In this document: positions 8,890 through 16,941 of the stretch, one piece after another
Layout of the letters: every line of letters starts with the position of its first letter
How positions within the stretch are numbered: the first letter of the stretch is position 1
Source: Ancylobacter sp. TS-1
GTDB taxonomy: Bacteria; Pseudomonadota; Alphaproteobacteria; Rhizobiales; Xanthobacteraceae
Reading direction: 5' to 3'
DNA length: 64,000 nucleotides
Assembly (NCBI RefSeq): GCF_009223885.1
Contig: NZ_CP045144.1
Location: 2,344,001-2,408,000, forward strand
Made by a program: the position numbers and the translations under genes
The notes under the pieces: generated by a model
Told to the model about the DNA's origin: nothing
The model's database searches: none
The model's input: the letters and a program-made list of their open reading frames with translations, nothing else

Positions 8890-9459
8890 TCAGCCCGGCG
8901 CCTCGCAGCGCCGGCGCAGGCGGGCGATTTCGCGGCGGAACACCTCCTCGTCGTCGCGCGCCTGGGCGAGCACGATGGCGCCCTGAATGCCGATCAGCAC
9001 CTCCTCGGCGAGATCGGTCGTCGGGGCCGGGTGCCCGGCGCGGGCGAGCGCCCCGGCAAGCGCCATCTGCCAGCGCCAGAAATAGTCGTCGATCAGCACC
9101 GCGAACCGCCCGCGCGTGTGGCCGAGCGCGAAGGCACCGATCAGGCAGCTGCGCCGGCCGGAACGGAAATAGGCGTCGACATTGGCGAACATCGCGTCGA
9201 CGCTCGCACGGGCGCCCTCGCGGTCCTCGCCGCCGCGCAGCGGCGCGTAGATCTCGCGCTCGAACCAGCCGTCGATATCGGCCAGCACCGCCGCCGCCAT
9301 CTCCTCCTTACCGCCCGGGAAGAAATGATAGAGGCTGCCCTTTCCAAGCCCGGTGCGGGCGCCGATGAGGGCAAGGCTGGTGCCCTCATAGCCGTGCTCG
9401 CGAAACAGTTCCGCCAGCACGGGCACCACATCGGCGCGCTCGGCGACCTGTCGCGCCAT
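8890..9459 (-). CDS. TetR-family transcriptional regulator
   Basis: A 189-residue TetR repressor. The N-terminal helix-turn-helix lies at about residues 11-50 (TSLALIGARTGLGKGSLYHFF), and the C-terminal ligand domain resembles the TetR_C group with SCLIGAFALGH near 104-114. The ATG at 9457-9459 overlaps the stop of the upstream HPP-family gene by one base (TGATG), so both are in one transcript. Two TGTACCAATC elements upstream of the HPP gene are the likely operator, which suggests autoregulation. A longer open frame reaching 10026 is the HPP gene read in another frame. Confidence 0.88.
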   Translation of the reverse strand: MARQVAERADVVPVLAELFREHGYEGTSLALIGARTGLGKGSLYHFFPGGKEEMAAAVLADIDGWFEREIYAPLRGGEDREGARASVDAMFANVDAYFRSGRRSCLIGAFALGHTRGRFAVLIDDYFWRWQMALAGALARAGHPAPTTDLAEEVLIGIQGAIVLAQARDDEEVFRREIARLRRRCEAPG

Positions 9460-9947
9460 CAGGGCGCCCGGAGCGGATAGGTCGTGCCGGTGAAGCGGTG
9501 GAACAGAGCGGCGATGACCACCAGCGCCACCGCGCCGACGCCGACCGGCATCAGCACGAAGCTCCAGCCCGGATCGGAGGCGAAGACCAGCAGCGGGTCG
9601 GCCCCCGCCGGGGGATGGGTGACGCGCAGCAGCGCCATCAGGGAAATCGCCACCCCGACCGCGATGGCCGCCGCCCACCAGGTGCCCGGCAGCACCATGT
9701 GCAGCGCCACGGCGACCGCCGTCGCCAGAAGGTGGCCGCCGACCACATTGGCCGGCTGCGACAGCGGGCTGTTCGGCACCGAGAACAGCAGCACGCTGCT
9801 GGCGCCGAAGGGGGCGATGAGCAGCGGGGCGCCCGCGTGAAAACTGATCGCGCCGGTGACGCCGATGGCGATCATGGCGCCGATGCCGGCGAGCAGCGCG
9901 GTATGCGGCTTGTGGGGAGGCTGGTGGCGATGAATATAATGGCGCAT
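9459..9947 (-). CDS. HPP-family integral membrane protein
   Basis: A 162-residue membrane protein with about four to five hydrophobic segments. It carries the family-defining THPPAGADPLL motif and the APFGASSVLLF stretch that precedes it. Members in cyanobacteria and chloroplasts have been linked to nitrite transport, but the bacterial family as a whole is not well defined, so transport of a small anion is only a suggestion. The ATG at 9947 is preferred over an in-frame start at 9977, because the latter lies inside the predicted operator. No strong ribosome site is visible. It is co-transcribed with the TetR gene that follows and diverges from the SDR gene. Confidence 0.85.
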   Translation of the reverse strand: MRHYIHRHQPPHKPHTALLAGIGAMIAIGVTGAISFHAGAPLLIAPFGASSVLLFSVPNSPLSQPANVVGGHLLATAVAVALHMVLPGTWWAAAIAVGVAISLMALLRVTHPPAGADPLLVFASDPGWSFVLMPVGVGAVALVVIAALFHRFTGTTYPLRAP

Positions 9948-9950
9948 CTT

Positions 9951-9985
9951 TGTACCAATCGGTCGTGACTGTACCAATCAGTACA
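9951..9985. promoter_or_regulatory. Probable TetR operator pair upstream of HPP/tetR
   Basis: The 16-base dyad TGTACCAATCAGTACA (9970-9985) has perfect five-base arms TGTAC/GTACA. A second copy of its left part, TGTACCAATCGGT, starts at 9951, so the two begin 19 bases apart. The pair sits immediately before the HPP-tetR operon and between divergent genes, where a TetR protein normally binds. The regulator assignment is inferred from position; the dyad is directly visible. Confidence 0.6.
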
Positions 9986-10088
9986 CAACGGTTGCCGACC
10001 TGTCCAGCGTCGGAAGCGGGTGGCACGGCGCGGCGCGACGCGCGAAAGTTCCGGCGATTCGCCGCCGGATCGAAGCCCGAGACCGCCC

Positions 10089-10922
10089 ATGACAGAGGCT
10101 CCCGTGACAGACGCGCCCCTCGCCGACACTCCCATGCCAGACGCTCCCCTGCCCCCTCGCAGCCCGTTCCGCCTCGACGGGCGGGTCGCCCTCGTCACCG
10201 GCGCCGGGCGCGGGCTGGGCTTCGAGATGGCGAAGGCACTGGCGCTGGCCGGCGCCACGGTGGCGATCAACGGGCGCAATCGCGAGCGGCTCGACGCCGC
10301 GGCGGCGGCAATCGCGCAGGCCGGCGGCCGCCCGGTCCGCGCCATGGCCTTCGACGTCGCCGACAGCGAGGCCGGGACGGCGGCCATCGCCGCCCTTGCC
10401 CGCGACGAGCGCCGGCTCGACATTCTGGTCAACAATGTCGGCGCCCGCGACCGCCGCCCGCTGCAGGACTTCACCGCCGAGGAGGCGGCCCGCCTGCTCG
10501 CCACCGATCTGGTGGCGCCGATGATGCTGGCGCGCGCGGCGGCCGGGCACATGGTAGCGCACCGGCACGGGCGGCTGATCACCGTCACCTCCATTGCCGG
10601 CCATGTCGCCAATCGCAACGACCCCGTCTACACCGCCGCCAAGGCCGGCCTGACCGGGCTGATGCGCGCCCTCGCGGTCGATTATGCGCGCGAGGGCATC
10701 ACCAGCAACGCCATCGCCCCCGGCATGTTCGCCACCGAGACCAATGAGGGGCTGGTGCGGGACGCGCAGTTCTCCGCCTTCGTCGACATCCGCGTGCCGG
10801 TCGGGCGCTGGGGCCGCCCGCACGAGATCGGCGCGGCGGCCGTCTTCCTTGCCTCGGACGAGGCCTCCTTCGTCAACGGCCATGTGCTGACGGTGGATGG
10901 CGGGCAGACGGTGCGGATGTAG
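10089..10922 (+). CDS. Short-chain dehydrogenase/reductase (gluconate 5-dehydrogenase-like)
   Basis: Classical SDR oxidoreductase of 277 residues. The Rossmann cofactor motif is TGAGRGLG near residues 40-47, followed by NNVGA. The catalytic serine lies in VTSIAGH and the Tyr-Lys pair in VYTAAKAG. The C-terminal SFVNGHVLTVDGGQTV is typical of the family. Sequence style resembles gluconate 5-dehydrogenase and 3-oxoacyl-ACP-reductase-like SDRs, but the substrate is not determined. The first 25 residues repeat the theme TDAP/ADTP/PDAP and are outside the fold. An upstream in-frame start at 10020 is not supported. It stands alone, divergent from the HPP-tetR pair. Confidence 0.85.
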   Translation: MTEAPVTDAPLADTPMPDAPLPPRSPFRLDGRVALVTGAGRGLGFEMAKALALAGATVAINGRNRERLDAAAAAIAQAGGRPVRAMAFDVADSEAGTAAIAALARDERRLDILVNNVGARDRRPLQDFTAEEAARLLATDLVAPMMLARAAAGHMVAHRHGRLITVTSIAGHVANRNDPVYTAAKAGLTGLMRALAVDYAREGITSNAIAPGMFATETNEGLVRDAQFSAFVDIRVPVGRWGRPHEIGAAAVFLASDEASFVNGHVLTVDGGQTVRM

Positions 10923-10988
10923 CGCGCCGCTCTCGACGCCCGCGCCGCGCCGCCCTAGAACCGGCGAATGTCTGGCGGGAGGAAAGCG

Positions 10989-11633
10989 ATGAGCTTCAGC
11001 GAGGAAATGCGCGCGCGCAACGCGCAGGAGTGGGAGGCCGCCACCGGCCACCGCTTCGTCGAGGAGATCTTCGCCGGCGCGGTGCCGCCGGAGGTGATGC
11101 GCCGCTATCTGACGCAGGACTACCAGTTCATCGACGGCTTCGTCGCGCTCCTCGGCATGGCCATCGCCACCGCCGACCGATTCGAATCGCGCATCCGCTT
11201 CGCCCAGTTCGCGGCGATGATCACTTCGGACGAGAACACCTATTTCCAGCGCTCCTTCGACGCGCTCGGCGTGCCGCAGGCCGAGCGCGCGCACCCCGTG
11301 CTCACCGCGCCGACGATCGGCTTCCAGGCGCTGATGCGCGACGCCGCCGCCAGCCGCGACTATGCCGCCTGCCTCGCCGTGCTCACCGTCGCCGAATGGA
11401 TCTATCTCTCCTGGGCCGACCGCCCGGGCGCGGCGCTGCCGCCGGACTTCGTGCACGCCGAATGGATCACGCTGCACAATAATGACGGCTTCCGCGCCTT
11501 CGTGACCTGGCTGCGCGGGGAACTCGACCGCGTCGGCGCCGCCGTCGATCCCGAAAGCCGCGCCACCGCCGCCGCCTTCTTCTCGCGCGCGGTGACGCTC
11601 GAGCGCGCCTTCTTCGATCACATCTACGCCTGA
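10989..11633 (+). CDS. TenA-family protein (aminopyrimidine aminohydrolase-like, Cys-lacking type)
   Basis: An all-alpha TenA/thiaminase II fold protein of 214 residues, related to thiamin salvage enzymes that hydrolyse aminopyrimidine breakdown products. Seen are YLTQDYQFIDGFVALLG (about residues 36-52), the central ITSDENTYFQRSF, and AEWIYLSWAD. In the last motif the usual active-site cysteine (PC.W.Y) is replaced by alanine next to glutamate, as in the TenA_E subgroup. The start was set at 10989 because GGGAGGAAAG precedes it. No thiamin genes flank it, so the pathway role is inferred from the family only. Confidence 0.82.
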   Translation: MSFSEEMRARNAQEWEAATGHRFVEEIFAGAVPPEVMRRYLTQDYQFIDGFVALLGMAIATADRFESRIRFAQFAAMITSDENTYFQRSFDALGVPQAERAHPVLTAPTIGFQALMRDAAASRDYAACLAVLTVAEWIYLSWADRPGAALPPDFVHAEWITLHNNDGFRAFVTWLRGELDRVGAAVDPESRATAAAFFSRAVTLERAFFDHIYA

Positions 11634-12050
11634 GTTGCGGAACCTTCCGCCGTGGTGGATTTTTTCCCGCCACGGGCAGGAAACGGCGCCGTTTCACAAG
11701 ATTGTGTCGGCGCGACTCGTTATTTCTATTTCCGAACTATGCTTTCCCGTCGATCCCGCGCGCAACCGCGCCGGCGTCGGCATGGGTTTTTCCTCGCGGT
11801 TTTCCTTTGCGCCGGTGGCGCCGTCACAGCGCGCGCGCCGTATGCGAGCAATGCATCGGCTCCACTTCCCTCACGTGAGCGAAAGCGCCGTGTCGCAGGG
11901 GTGGAAGACATACCGTGCACCAGAAAAACGACAACAGAACACGTGCAGTTCCACGAAAATCAGTTACTCTCAACACGCACTGCTTGGGATTTCTTGTTGA
12001 CCTTTTCCCCGCCGGTGATAAATCCCTCGAGGCTTTCAATGGAGAAATAA
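11634..12050. other. Gene-free region upstream of mucR
   Basis: I see no supported gene in these 417 bases. Small frames here lack family resemblance, and one of them runs through the whole segment only to stop exactly before the mucR ATG. The last 130 bases are clearly richer in A/T than the neighbourhood, in keeping with autoregulated mucR promoters, which bind MucR at AT-rich DNA. A weak sigma-70-like pair is TTGACC at 11997-12002 and TAAATC at 12019-12024 (16-base spacing). A small RNA cannot be excluded. Confidence 0.5.
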
Positions 12051-12515
12051 ATGTCGGAACAGGACGCTTCGTCGGTCGACTATCTCGGCCTCACTGCTGA
12101 TGTCGTCGCCGCCTTCGTGGGCAACAATTCGGTTCCCGCCACCGAGCTTCCCGATCTGATCGCCAAGGTTCACGGCGCGCTGCTTCGCCTTTCCACCCCG
12201 GCTCCCGCCGTGGTCGAGGAAGTGCTGAAGCCCGCCGTCCCGGTCAAGAAGTCGGTCACGCCGGAATTCATCATCTGCCTTGAGGACGGGCTGAAGTTCA
12301 AGTCGCTCAAGCGCCATCTGCGCACCAAGTACAACCTGACGCCCGAGGAATACCGGGCCAAGTGGGGCCTGCCCAACGATTACCCGATGGTCGCCCCGAG
12401 CTATGCCGAGGCGCGCTCCAACCTTGCCAAGAAGATGGGCCTCGGCCAGCAGCGCAAGAAGCCTGTGGCGCCGGTGCCGGCCAAGGGTCGCGGCCGCGCC
12501 AAGAAGGTGGTCTGA
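12051..12515 (+). CDS. mucR: MucR/Ros-family transcriptional regulator with altered zinc-finger ligands
   Basis: A 154-residue global regulator of the MucR/Ros family, which in rhizobia and relatives represses exopolysaccharide, motility and host-interaction genes by binding AT-rich DNA. The N-terminal part (1-50) contains the conserved oligomerisation segment. The prokaryotic zinc-finger region is [18 protein letters not shown] at 73-90, followed by [13 protein letters not shown]. Ros uses Cys-Cys-His-His; here the positions are Cys76, Asp79, His89 and Tyr94, so two usual ligand positions are changed. The tail is Lys/Arg-rich. It stands alone, with a long leader upstream and a strong terminator downstream. 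Confidence 0.93.
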   Translation: MSEQDASSVDYLGLTADVVAAFVGNNSVPATELPDLIAKVHGALLRLSTPAPAVVEEVLKPAVPVKKSVTPEFIICLEDGLKFKSLKRHLRTKYNLTPEEYRAKWGLPNDYPMVAPSYAEARSNLAKKMGLGQQRKKPVAPVPAKGRGRAKKVV

Positions 12516-12576
12516 GACAGGCCGGGCGACCTGCGGCTCCCCGGCTGCGCCGGACGCCCGCCTGACGGATCTAAAG

Positions 12577-12612
12577 AAAAAGCCGCGCCGGCCTGTGCCG
12601 CGCGGCTTTTTT
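12577..12612 (+). terminator. Rho-independent terminator after mucR
   Basis: An 11-base stem (AAAAGCCGCGC at 12578-12588 with GCGCGGCTTTT at 12600-12610) closes a loop of 11 bases and ends in a T run. It lies 62 bases past the mucR stop. Because A and T runs flank both sides, it could also stop transcription arriving on the minus strand from the amidotransferase gene. Confidence 0.85.
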
Positions 12613-12658
12613 CATGATCGGCCGTGCCGGACGGCACGCCGCCAGATCGGGGCGGCGC

Positions 12659-13405
12659 CTAGCCCGCCGGCAGCGCGCCGCTCGACAGCCAGTGATCGAG
12701 AAAGGCGTCGAGCCAGAGCCGGATGCGGCGGTCATGCTGGAGCCGGCCGTAGAAATGCGCCGGCCGCGGACGTGCGCCGGGCTGGCCAAGCCGGTCGCCG
12801 GCCCGCGCGGTCCAGCGATACATCATGCGGAACGTCACTTCCGGGTGGAACTGGATGCCATAGGCGGCCGGCCCGTAGCGGAAGGCCTGGTTCGGGAAGG
12901 TCGGCCCCTCGGCCAGCAGGTCGGCGCCGGCGGCAAGCTCGAAGCCCTCGCGGTGCCAGTGATAGACATGGCCCGGCCAGGCGGGGCCGGGCGTGCCGGC
13001 CTCGGCCGCCAGCAGCGCCGAGCCGGCGGCGGTCGCCCGCACCGGGTAATAGCCGATCTCCACCAGCCCCTCGGGATGCGGGGCCACGCGCGCGCCGAGA
13101 TGGCGCGCCAGCATCTGGGCGCCGAGGCAGATGCCGAGATAGGGCTTGCGCTCGCTCAGCGGCACGCCGATCCACTCGATCTCGGCGCGCACATAGTCAT
13201 GGCAGTCATTGGCGCTCTGCGGCCCGCCGAAGACGATGGCGCCGGCATGGCCGGCCAGGGTCGCGGGCAGCGCGTCCCCCATGCAGGGGCGCCTTATGTC
13301 CAGCCCATAGCCGCGCTCGACCAGCAGCCGGCCGATCCGGCCGGGGGAGGAATGCTCCTGGTGGAGCACGATCAGCACGGGAAGCGATGCAGCAGCGGAA
13401 GCCAT
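12659..13405 (-). CDS. Class I glutamine amidotransferase-like protein
   Basis: A 248-residue GATase-1 domain protein resembling GuaA-type amidotransferase domains that occur as free proteins. The nucleophile elbow is YLGICLGAQMLA with the catalytic cysteine near residue 90. The His-Glu pair of the triad is in GIQFHPEVTF near 190. An oxyanion-type FGGPQSAND loop lies near 59-67. It is commonly annotated as glutamine amidotransferase, with possible roles in gamma-glutamyl hydrolysis; no partner synthase is present here. The ATG at 13405 fits the domain start (SLPVLIVLHQE); a longer frame to 13615 adds unrelated sequence. It follows the TerB-like gene on the same strand. Confidence 0.85.
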   Translation of the reverse strand: MASAAASLPVLIVLHQEHSSPGRIGRLLVERGYGLDIRRPCMGDALPATLAGHAGAIVFGGPQSANDCHDYVRAEIEWIGVPLSERKPYLGICLGAQMLARHLGARVAPHPEGLVEIGYYPVRATAAGSALLAAEAGTPGPAWPGHVYHWHREGFELAAGADLLAEGPTFPNQAFRYGPAAYGIQFHPEVTFRMMYRWTARAGDRLGQPGARPRPAHFYGRLQHDRRIRLWLDAFLDHWLSSGALPAG

Positions 13406-13553
13406 TTCGGAGCGGGACAGGTGCCGGGAAGGAGGAAAAAGCGACTCAGCGATCAGGTTGACGGCAAGCAAGGATGACGCCACGTCCGCGCCGATACCGC
13501 AAGAAGGCCGCATCGCGTCGCGCCGTCCGCCGCAGCGGCCTAGCAGCGGGCCC

Positions 13554-14015
13554 TCAGTCTTCGGCGTCGTCGCGCACCCGCTTGCGGATCTGCACCCGCT
13601 CGCGCGAGCTGACATTGAGCAGCTCAGCCGCGCGCCAGACCAGATTGTCCTCGAATTCGGTCAGGCCGCCATCGGCATAGGCGACCTCGAACATCATTTC
13701 GACGACGCGCTTGCGGCCGTCCTCGTCCATGGCGCGGTTCAGCACGCTGGTGAAGGCGTAGAGGTCGACCGCCTCGGCGTCGCGGGCGATCGCCGCCTGC
13801 AGCAGCCGCTCGGATTCGGCGTCGGTCAGGCTGAACTGCGCGCCCAGGATCGCCCGCAGCCTGCCCATCTCGTCGGCACCGATCACCCCGTCAATGGTCA
13901 CGACATGCACCAGCAGCGCCGCGGCGGCCAGCCGGTAGTCGTTCTCGGCGAAGGCGACGGTATCGCGTCCGCCGCCAGCGATCTCGGCGATGAAATCGGT
14001 CAACGAGCGCAGCAT
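13554..14015 (-). CDS. TerB-like (tellurite-resistance B family) cytoplasmic protein
   Basis: A 153-residue all-helical protein of the TerB/DjlA-N-like family. The acidic helix-loop motif is TIDGVIGADEMGRLRAIL, and the second repeat is YADGGLTEFEDNLVWRAAELL, the typical metal-binding-like pattern of TerB. Single-gene TerB proteins are common in Hyphomicrobiales and are not evidence for tellurite resistance here, since no terACD genes are near. The start ATG at 14015 has AGGGGAG nine bases upstream. Its function is not established. Confidence 0.8.
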   Translation of the reverse strand: MLRSLTDFIAEIAGGGRDTVAFAENDYRLAAAALLVHVVTIDGVIGADEMGRLRAILGAQFSLTDAESERLLQAAIARDAEAVDLYAFTSVLNRAMDEDGRKRVVEMMFEVAYADGGLTEFEDNLVWRAAELLNVSSRERVQIRKRVRDDAED

Positions 14016-14324
14016 GCCGACGGGCTCCCCTGCGGCGTGGCGGAACGGCTGAATGTGAATAGGGGCCCGGCGTCCGGCCCTGGATCGTGCGTAACGTAAT
14101 CGCCCGGGGCGCGCAACGGCCGACCTCTCGCGCGCGATACAGCGCGACGGCGCGGTGCAGCGGCGCCACACCCACGTGCGTGGCGGGGCGACGGGCGCCG
14201 GGCGGCCCGTCCGGGTCCGGCCCGGCGCCAAAAAAGAACCCGACGGGGTCGAGGAACCCGCCGGGAAGAGGTTGGGGACAGTGTCGGTGCGCGCCGGACG
14301 GGCCTGTGGCCCGCCGGCCGCCCC
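14016..14324. other. Gene-free region between terB-like gene and gntR
   Basis: No gene is supported in these 309 bases, which are very G/C-rich. On the minus strand, downstream of the GntR gene, a T run at 14230-14235 follows an imperfect GC hairpin and could act as its terminator. An imperfect direct repeat AACCCGACGGG / AACCCGCCGGG lies at about 14237-14272. Confidence 0.35.
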
Positions 14325-15050
14325 TCACTCCAGATAGTCGGCGTAGCGCGACACGTGGTCGGCAAGGCCCAGCGCATGGTTGCGCACCAGCGCCTCGGCG
14401 GCGGCAGTGTCGCGCGCCTCCAGCGCCTGGATGATGGCGAGATGGTCCTGGATCGAGCGGTCCGCCCGGTCCTCCTCGCCGATCGTCTTGCGGCGGATCA
14501 TGCGCATGTGGGTGAACAGGTTCTCCGCCAGATTGACGAGGATTCCGTTGCCGCCCATCGCGATGATGGTCTGGTGGAACTGGATGTTGATCTCGGAATA
14601 TTCGTCGAGCTTGGCATGCGGCGCGCCGTCGTCGAAGGAGGCGAACATCCGGCGAAGGCGGCCGATCTCGTCATCGCTGGCGTGCAGCGTGATCAGGCGT
14701 GCGGCGAGGCTCTCCAGCGCCGCCCATACCTGGATCATCTCGATGACTTCGCGCTTGGTCTTGCGCACCACATAGATGCCGCGGCGCGGCACCGAATGGA
14801 CGAAGCCTTCGCGCTCCAGCTGCGCCATCGCCTCGCGCACCGGCGTGCGACTGACGCCGAGGCTCTGGGCGAGCTGGCGTTCGTCGAGCCGGACTTCGTT
14901 GCTCTGGTCGTAGATGTTGAGCGAGACGATGACCTCCTTCAGCGCGGCATAGGCGCGATTCTTGAAGGTGGAGGTGTCCTCGAGCGGAGCGACGGAGAGC
15001 TTCGCGGCTCCCCCGTTCACGCGGCGGATGGTGCTCTCGACGCTCATCAT
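14325..15050 (-). CDS. GntR-family regulator (FadR/FCD subfamily)
   Basis: A 241-residue regulator with an N-terminal winged helix-turn-helix (LAQSLGVSRTPVREAMAQLE, about residues 62-81) and a C-terminal FCD ligand domain containing FHQTIIAMGGN and a late HLAIIQALEARD segment. The FCD domain usually binds a small organic acid through a metal site. The start was set at 15050 (ATGATG), with ACGGAAG in front; 15047 is equally possible. It is 329 bases downstream of tctA on the same strand. The tct promoter region holds TTGGTATACC-type sites like those of FadR-type regulators, so it is a good candidate regulator of tctCBA. Confidence 0.9.
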   Translation of the reverse strand: MMSVESTIRRVNGGAAKLSVAPLEDTSTFKNRAYAALKEVIVSLNIYDQSNEVRLDERQLAQSLGVSRTPVREAMAQLEREGFVHSVPRRGIYVVRKTKREVIEMIQVWAALESLAARLITLHASDDEIGRLRRMFASFDDGAPHAKLDEYSEINIQFHQTIIAMGGNGILVNLAENLFTHMRMIRRKTIGEEDRADRSIQDHLAIIQALEARDTAAAEALVRNHALGLADHVSRYADYLE

Positions 15051-15379
15051 GATGCTTCCGTCCCGCGCCCGGCTGCGGGCACCGGCCCGCGGCATCGGGA
15101 ATGAAGCCTGTTATCGGCGTAAGTCATTGGCGTTGCCTCCCGTCCCCCGAAACACCGGCTCGCGAACCGCACGTCTGCCACCTTCTCTGGCGTGGCTCGT
15201 CCGGCGGTTCCCCGCGGCCGCTGATTGCCCGATCTCCCTCTCCGGGGACGAGGGATTCGGCGGAAGGGCGATTGGCCCCGCCCTTCGCCTGGGCGCCGGA
15301 GAGGAGTGACGGACCGTCATCCCCCTCATGGCAGAGCCCGCCGCGCGACCGGCGCGCGGCGGGCGTTCGTCTTTCTGCC
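15051..15379. other. Gene-free gap between gntR and tctA
   Basis: No gene is supported in these 329 bases. Apart from the strong hairpin at 15336-15364, I see no regulatory motif I can defend. The gap should contain either the gntR promoter or a read-through leader from tctA. Confidence 0.4.
15336..15364 (-). terminator. GC-rich hairpin after tctA, possible attenuator/terminator
   Basis: GCCCGCCGCGC (15336-15346) pairs perfectly with GCGCGGCGGGC (15354-15364) across a seven-base loop. It lies 16 bases past the tctA stop and before gntR. There is no long T run on either side, so it may stabilise the tct transcript or slow polymerase rather than terminate fully. Confidence 0.5.
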
Positions 15380-16900
15380 TCAGGCCGGCTGGGCGGAGTT
15401 ACCGCGCAGCTTGCCGAAGAGCAGGCCGATCAGCGGCCAGATGCCGGCGACGACGCCGAGGCCCATGATCGAGGACACGAGACCGTTCGACCAGAACACC
15501 GAGATGGCGCCGCCCGAGGAGAGCAGGGCCTGGCGGAAGGCTTCCTCGGCACTGTCGCCGAGAACGATCGCCAGAACCAGCGGCGCGAGCGGGTAGTTCG
15601 TCTTCTTCAGCAGATAGCCGAGGACGCCGAACACCATCATCATGATCACGTCGAACACGTTGTTGTTCACCGTGTAGGCACCGATCGCGCAGATCACCAG
15701 GATCACCGGAGCGATGATCGAGAAGGGGATACGCAGGATCGAGGCGAACAGCGGCACCGTGGTCAGCACGAGGATGAGGCCGACGATGTTGCCGAGATAC
15801 ATGGAGGCGATGAGGCCCCACACGAATTCGGCCTGCTCGACGAACAGCATCGGACCGGGCTGCAGACCCCAGATCAGCAGGCCGCCGAGCAGAACCGCGG
15901 CGGTCGGCGAACCGGGGACACCCAGCGCCAGCATCGGCAGCATGGCGGCCGTACCGGCAGCGTGAGCGGCGGTCTCGGGGGCGACGACGCCCTCGATCTC
16001 GCCATTGCCGAAGTTCTTGCCGTTCTTCGACATGCGCTTGGCGATGCCATAGGCCATGAAGGAGGCCGGCGTCGCACCGGCGGGCGTGATGCCCATCCAG
16101 CAGCCGATGATGCAGGAGCGCAGGGACGTCACCCAGTACTTGGGCAGCGTCTTCCAGGTTTTCCACACCACCTTCGGGTCGATCTTCGCCGCCTTGCCGC
16201 GGAACTCCAGGCCTTCTTCCATCGTGAGCAGGATCTCGCCGATGCCGAAGAGACCGATGACCGCGATGAGGAAGTCGAAGCCGTTGAGCAGTTCGGTGAT
16301 GCCGAAGGTCAGGCGCAGCTGGCCGGTCACCATGTCGAGGCCGACCGCGGCGAGCGCGAAGCCGATCATCATGGAGACGATGGTCTTGGCCGGCGGCTCC
16401 TTGCTCATGCCCACGAAGGAGGCAAAGGCGAGGAAGTACACCGCGAATTTCTCGGCCGGGCCGAACTGGAGCGCGAACTGTGCCACCAGCGGCGCGATCA
16501 GCGTGATCATGACGATCGCGAAGAAGGCACCGACGAAGGACGAGGTGAACGCCGCCGTCAGGGCTTCGCCCGCGCGTCCCGACCGCGCCATGGGATGACC
16601 GTCGAAGGTCGTGGCCACCGACCACGGCTCACCCGGAATGTTGAACAGCACCGAGGTGATGGCGCCGCCGAACAGGGCGCCCCAGTAGATGCAGGTCAAC
16701 AGGATGATCGCCGAGGTCGGCGACATCGAGAAGGTGAGCGGCAGCAGGATGGCGACGCCGTTGGCGCCGCCGAGGCCCGGCAGCACGCCGATGATGACAC
16801 CGAGCAGAATGCCGATGGCCATCAGCAGGATGTTGAACGGGTCGGAGGCGATGCCGAACCCGTGGTAGAGAAAGGTGAAATTCTCAGCAATCATATTCAT
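15380..16900 (-). CDS. tctA: Tripartite tricarboxylate transporter, large permease subunit TctA
   Basis: The 506-residue large membrane subunit of a TTT-family, binding-protein-dependent secondary transporter. It has about 12 hydrophobic segments and the two conserved family motifs: GVLPGLGGANGVAILLPLTF near residue 40 and its partner ALGVPGSPTAAVLLGGL near 330. Related systems import citrate, other carboxylates or aromatic acids using a proton or sodium gradient. The gene follows tctB by 41 bases and ends the tctCBA operon. The substrate cannot be told from sequence. Confidence 0.95.
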   Translation of the reverse strand: MNMIAENFTFLYHGFGIASDPFNILLMAIGILLGVIIGVLPGLGGANGVAILLPLTFSMSPTSAIILLTCIYWGALFGGAITSVLFNIPGEPWSVATTFDGHPMARSGRAGEALTAAFTSSFVGAFFAIVMITLIAPLVAQFALQFGPAEKFAVYFLAFASFVGMSKEPPAKTIVSMMIGFALAAVGLDMVTGQLRLTFGITELLNGFDFLIAVIGLFGIGEILLTMEEGLEFRGKAAKIDPKVVWKTWKTLPKYWVTSLRSCIIGCWMGITPAGATPASFMAYGIAKRMSKNGKNFGNGEIEGVVAPETAAHAAGTAAMLPMLALGVPGSPTAAVLLGGLLIWGLQPGPMLFVEQAEFVWGLIASMYLGNIVGLILVLTTVPLFASILRIPFSIIAPVILVICAIGAYTVNNNVFDVIMMMVFGVLGYLLKKTNYPLAPLVLAIVLGDSAEEAFRQALLSSGGAISVFWSNGLVSSIMGLGVVAGIWPLIGLLFGKLRGNSAQPA

Positions 16901-16941
16901 GGGCGCTTATCCCCTTGGGAGGCCTTCTTGTCTGTGCCTGA

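Noticed and set aside
8890..10026. A 378-residue fusion of an unknown domain with TetR
   Set aside because: The N-terminal half is the HPP gene read out of frame; the TetR ATG overlaps the HPP stop.
11652..12050. A 132-codon frame directly before mucR
   Set aside because: No family, mixed codon use, and it covers the AT-rich promoter; the stop next to the mucR ATG appears to be chance.
13554..14015. Tellurite resistance
   Set aside because: A lone TerB-like protein; no other ter genes are near, and such singles are common.
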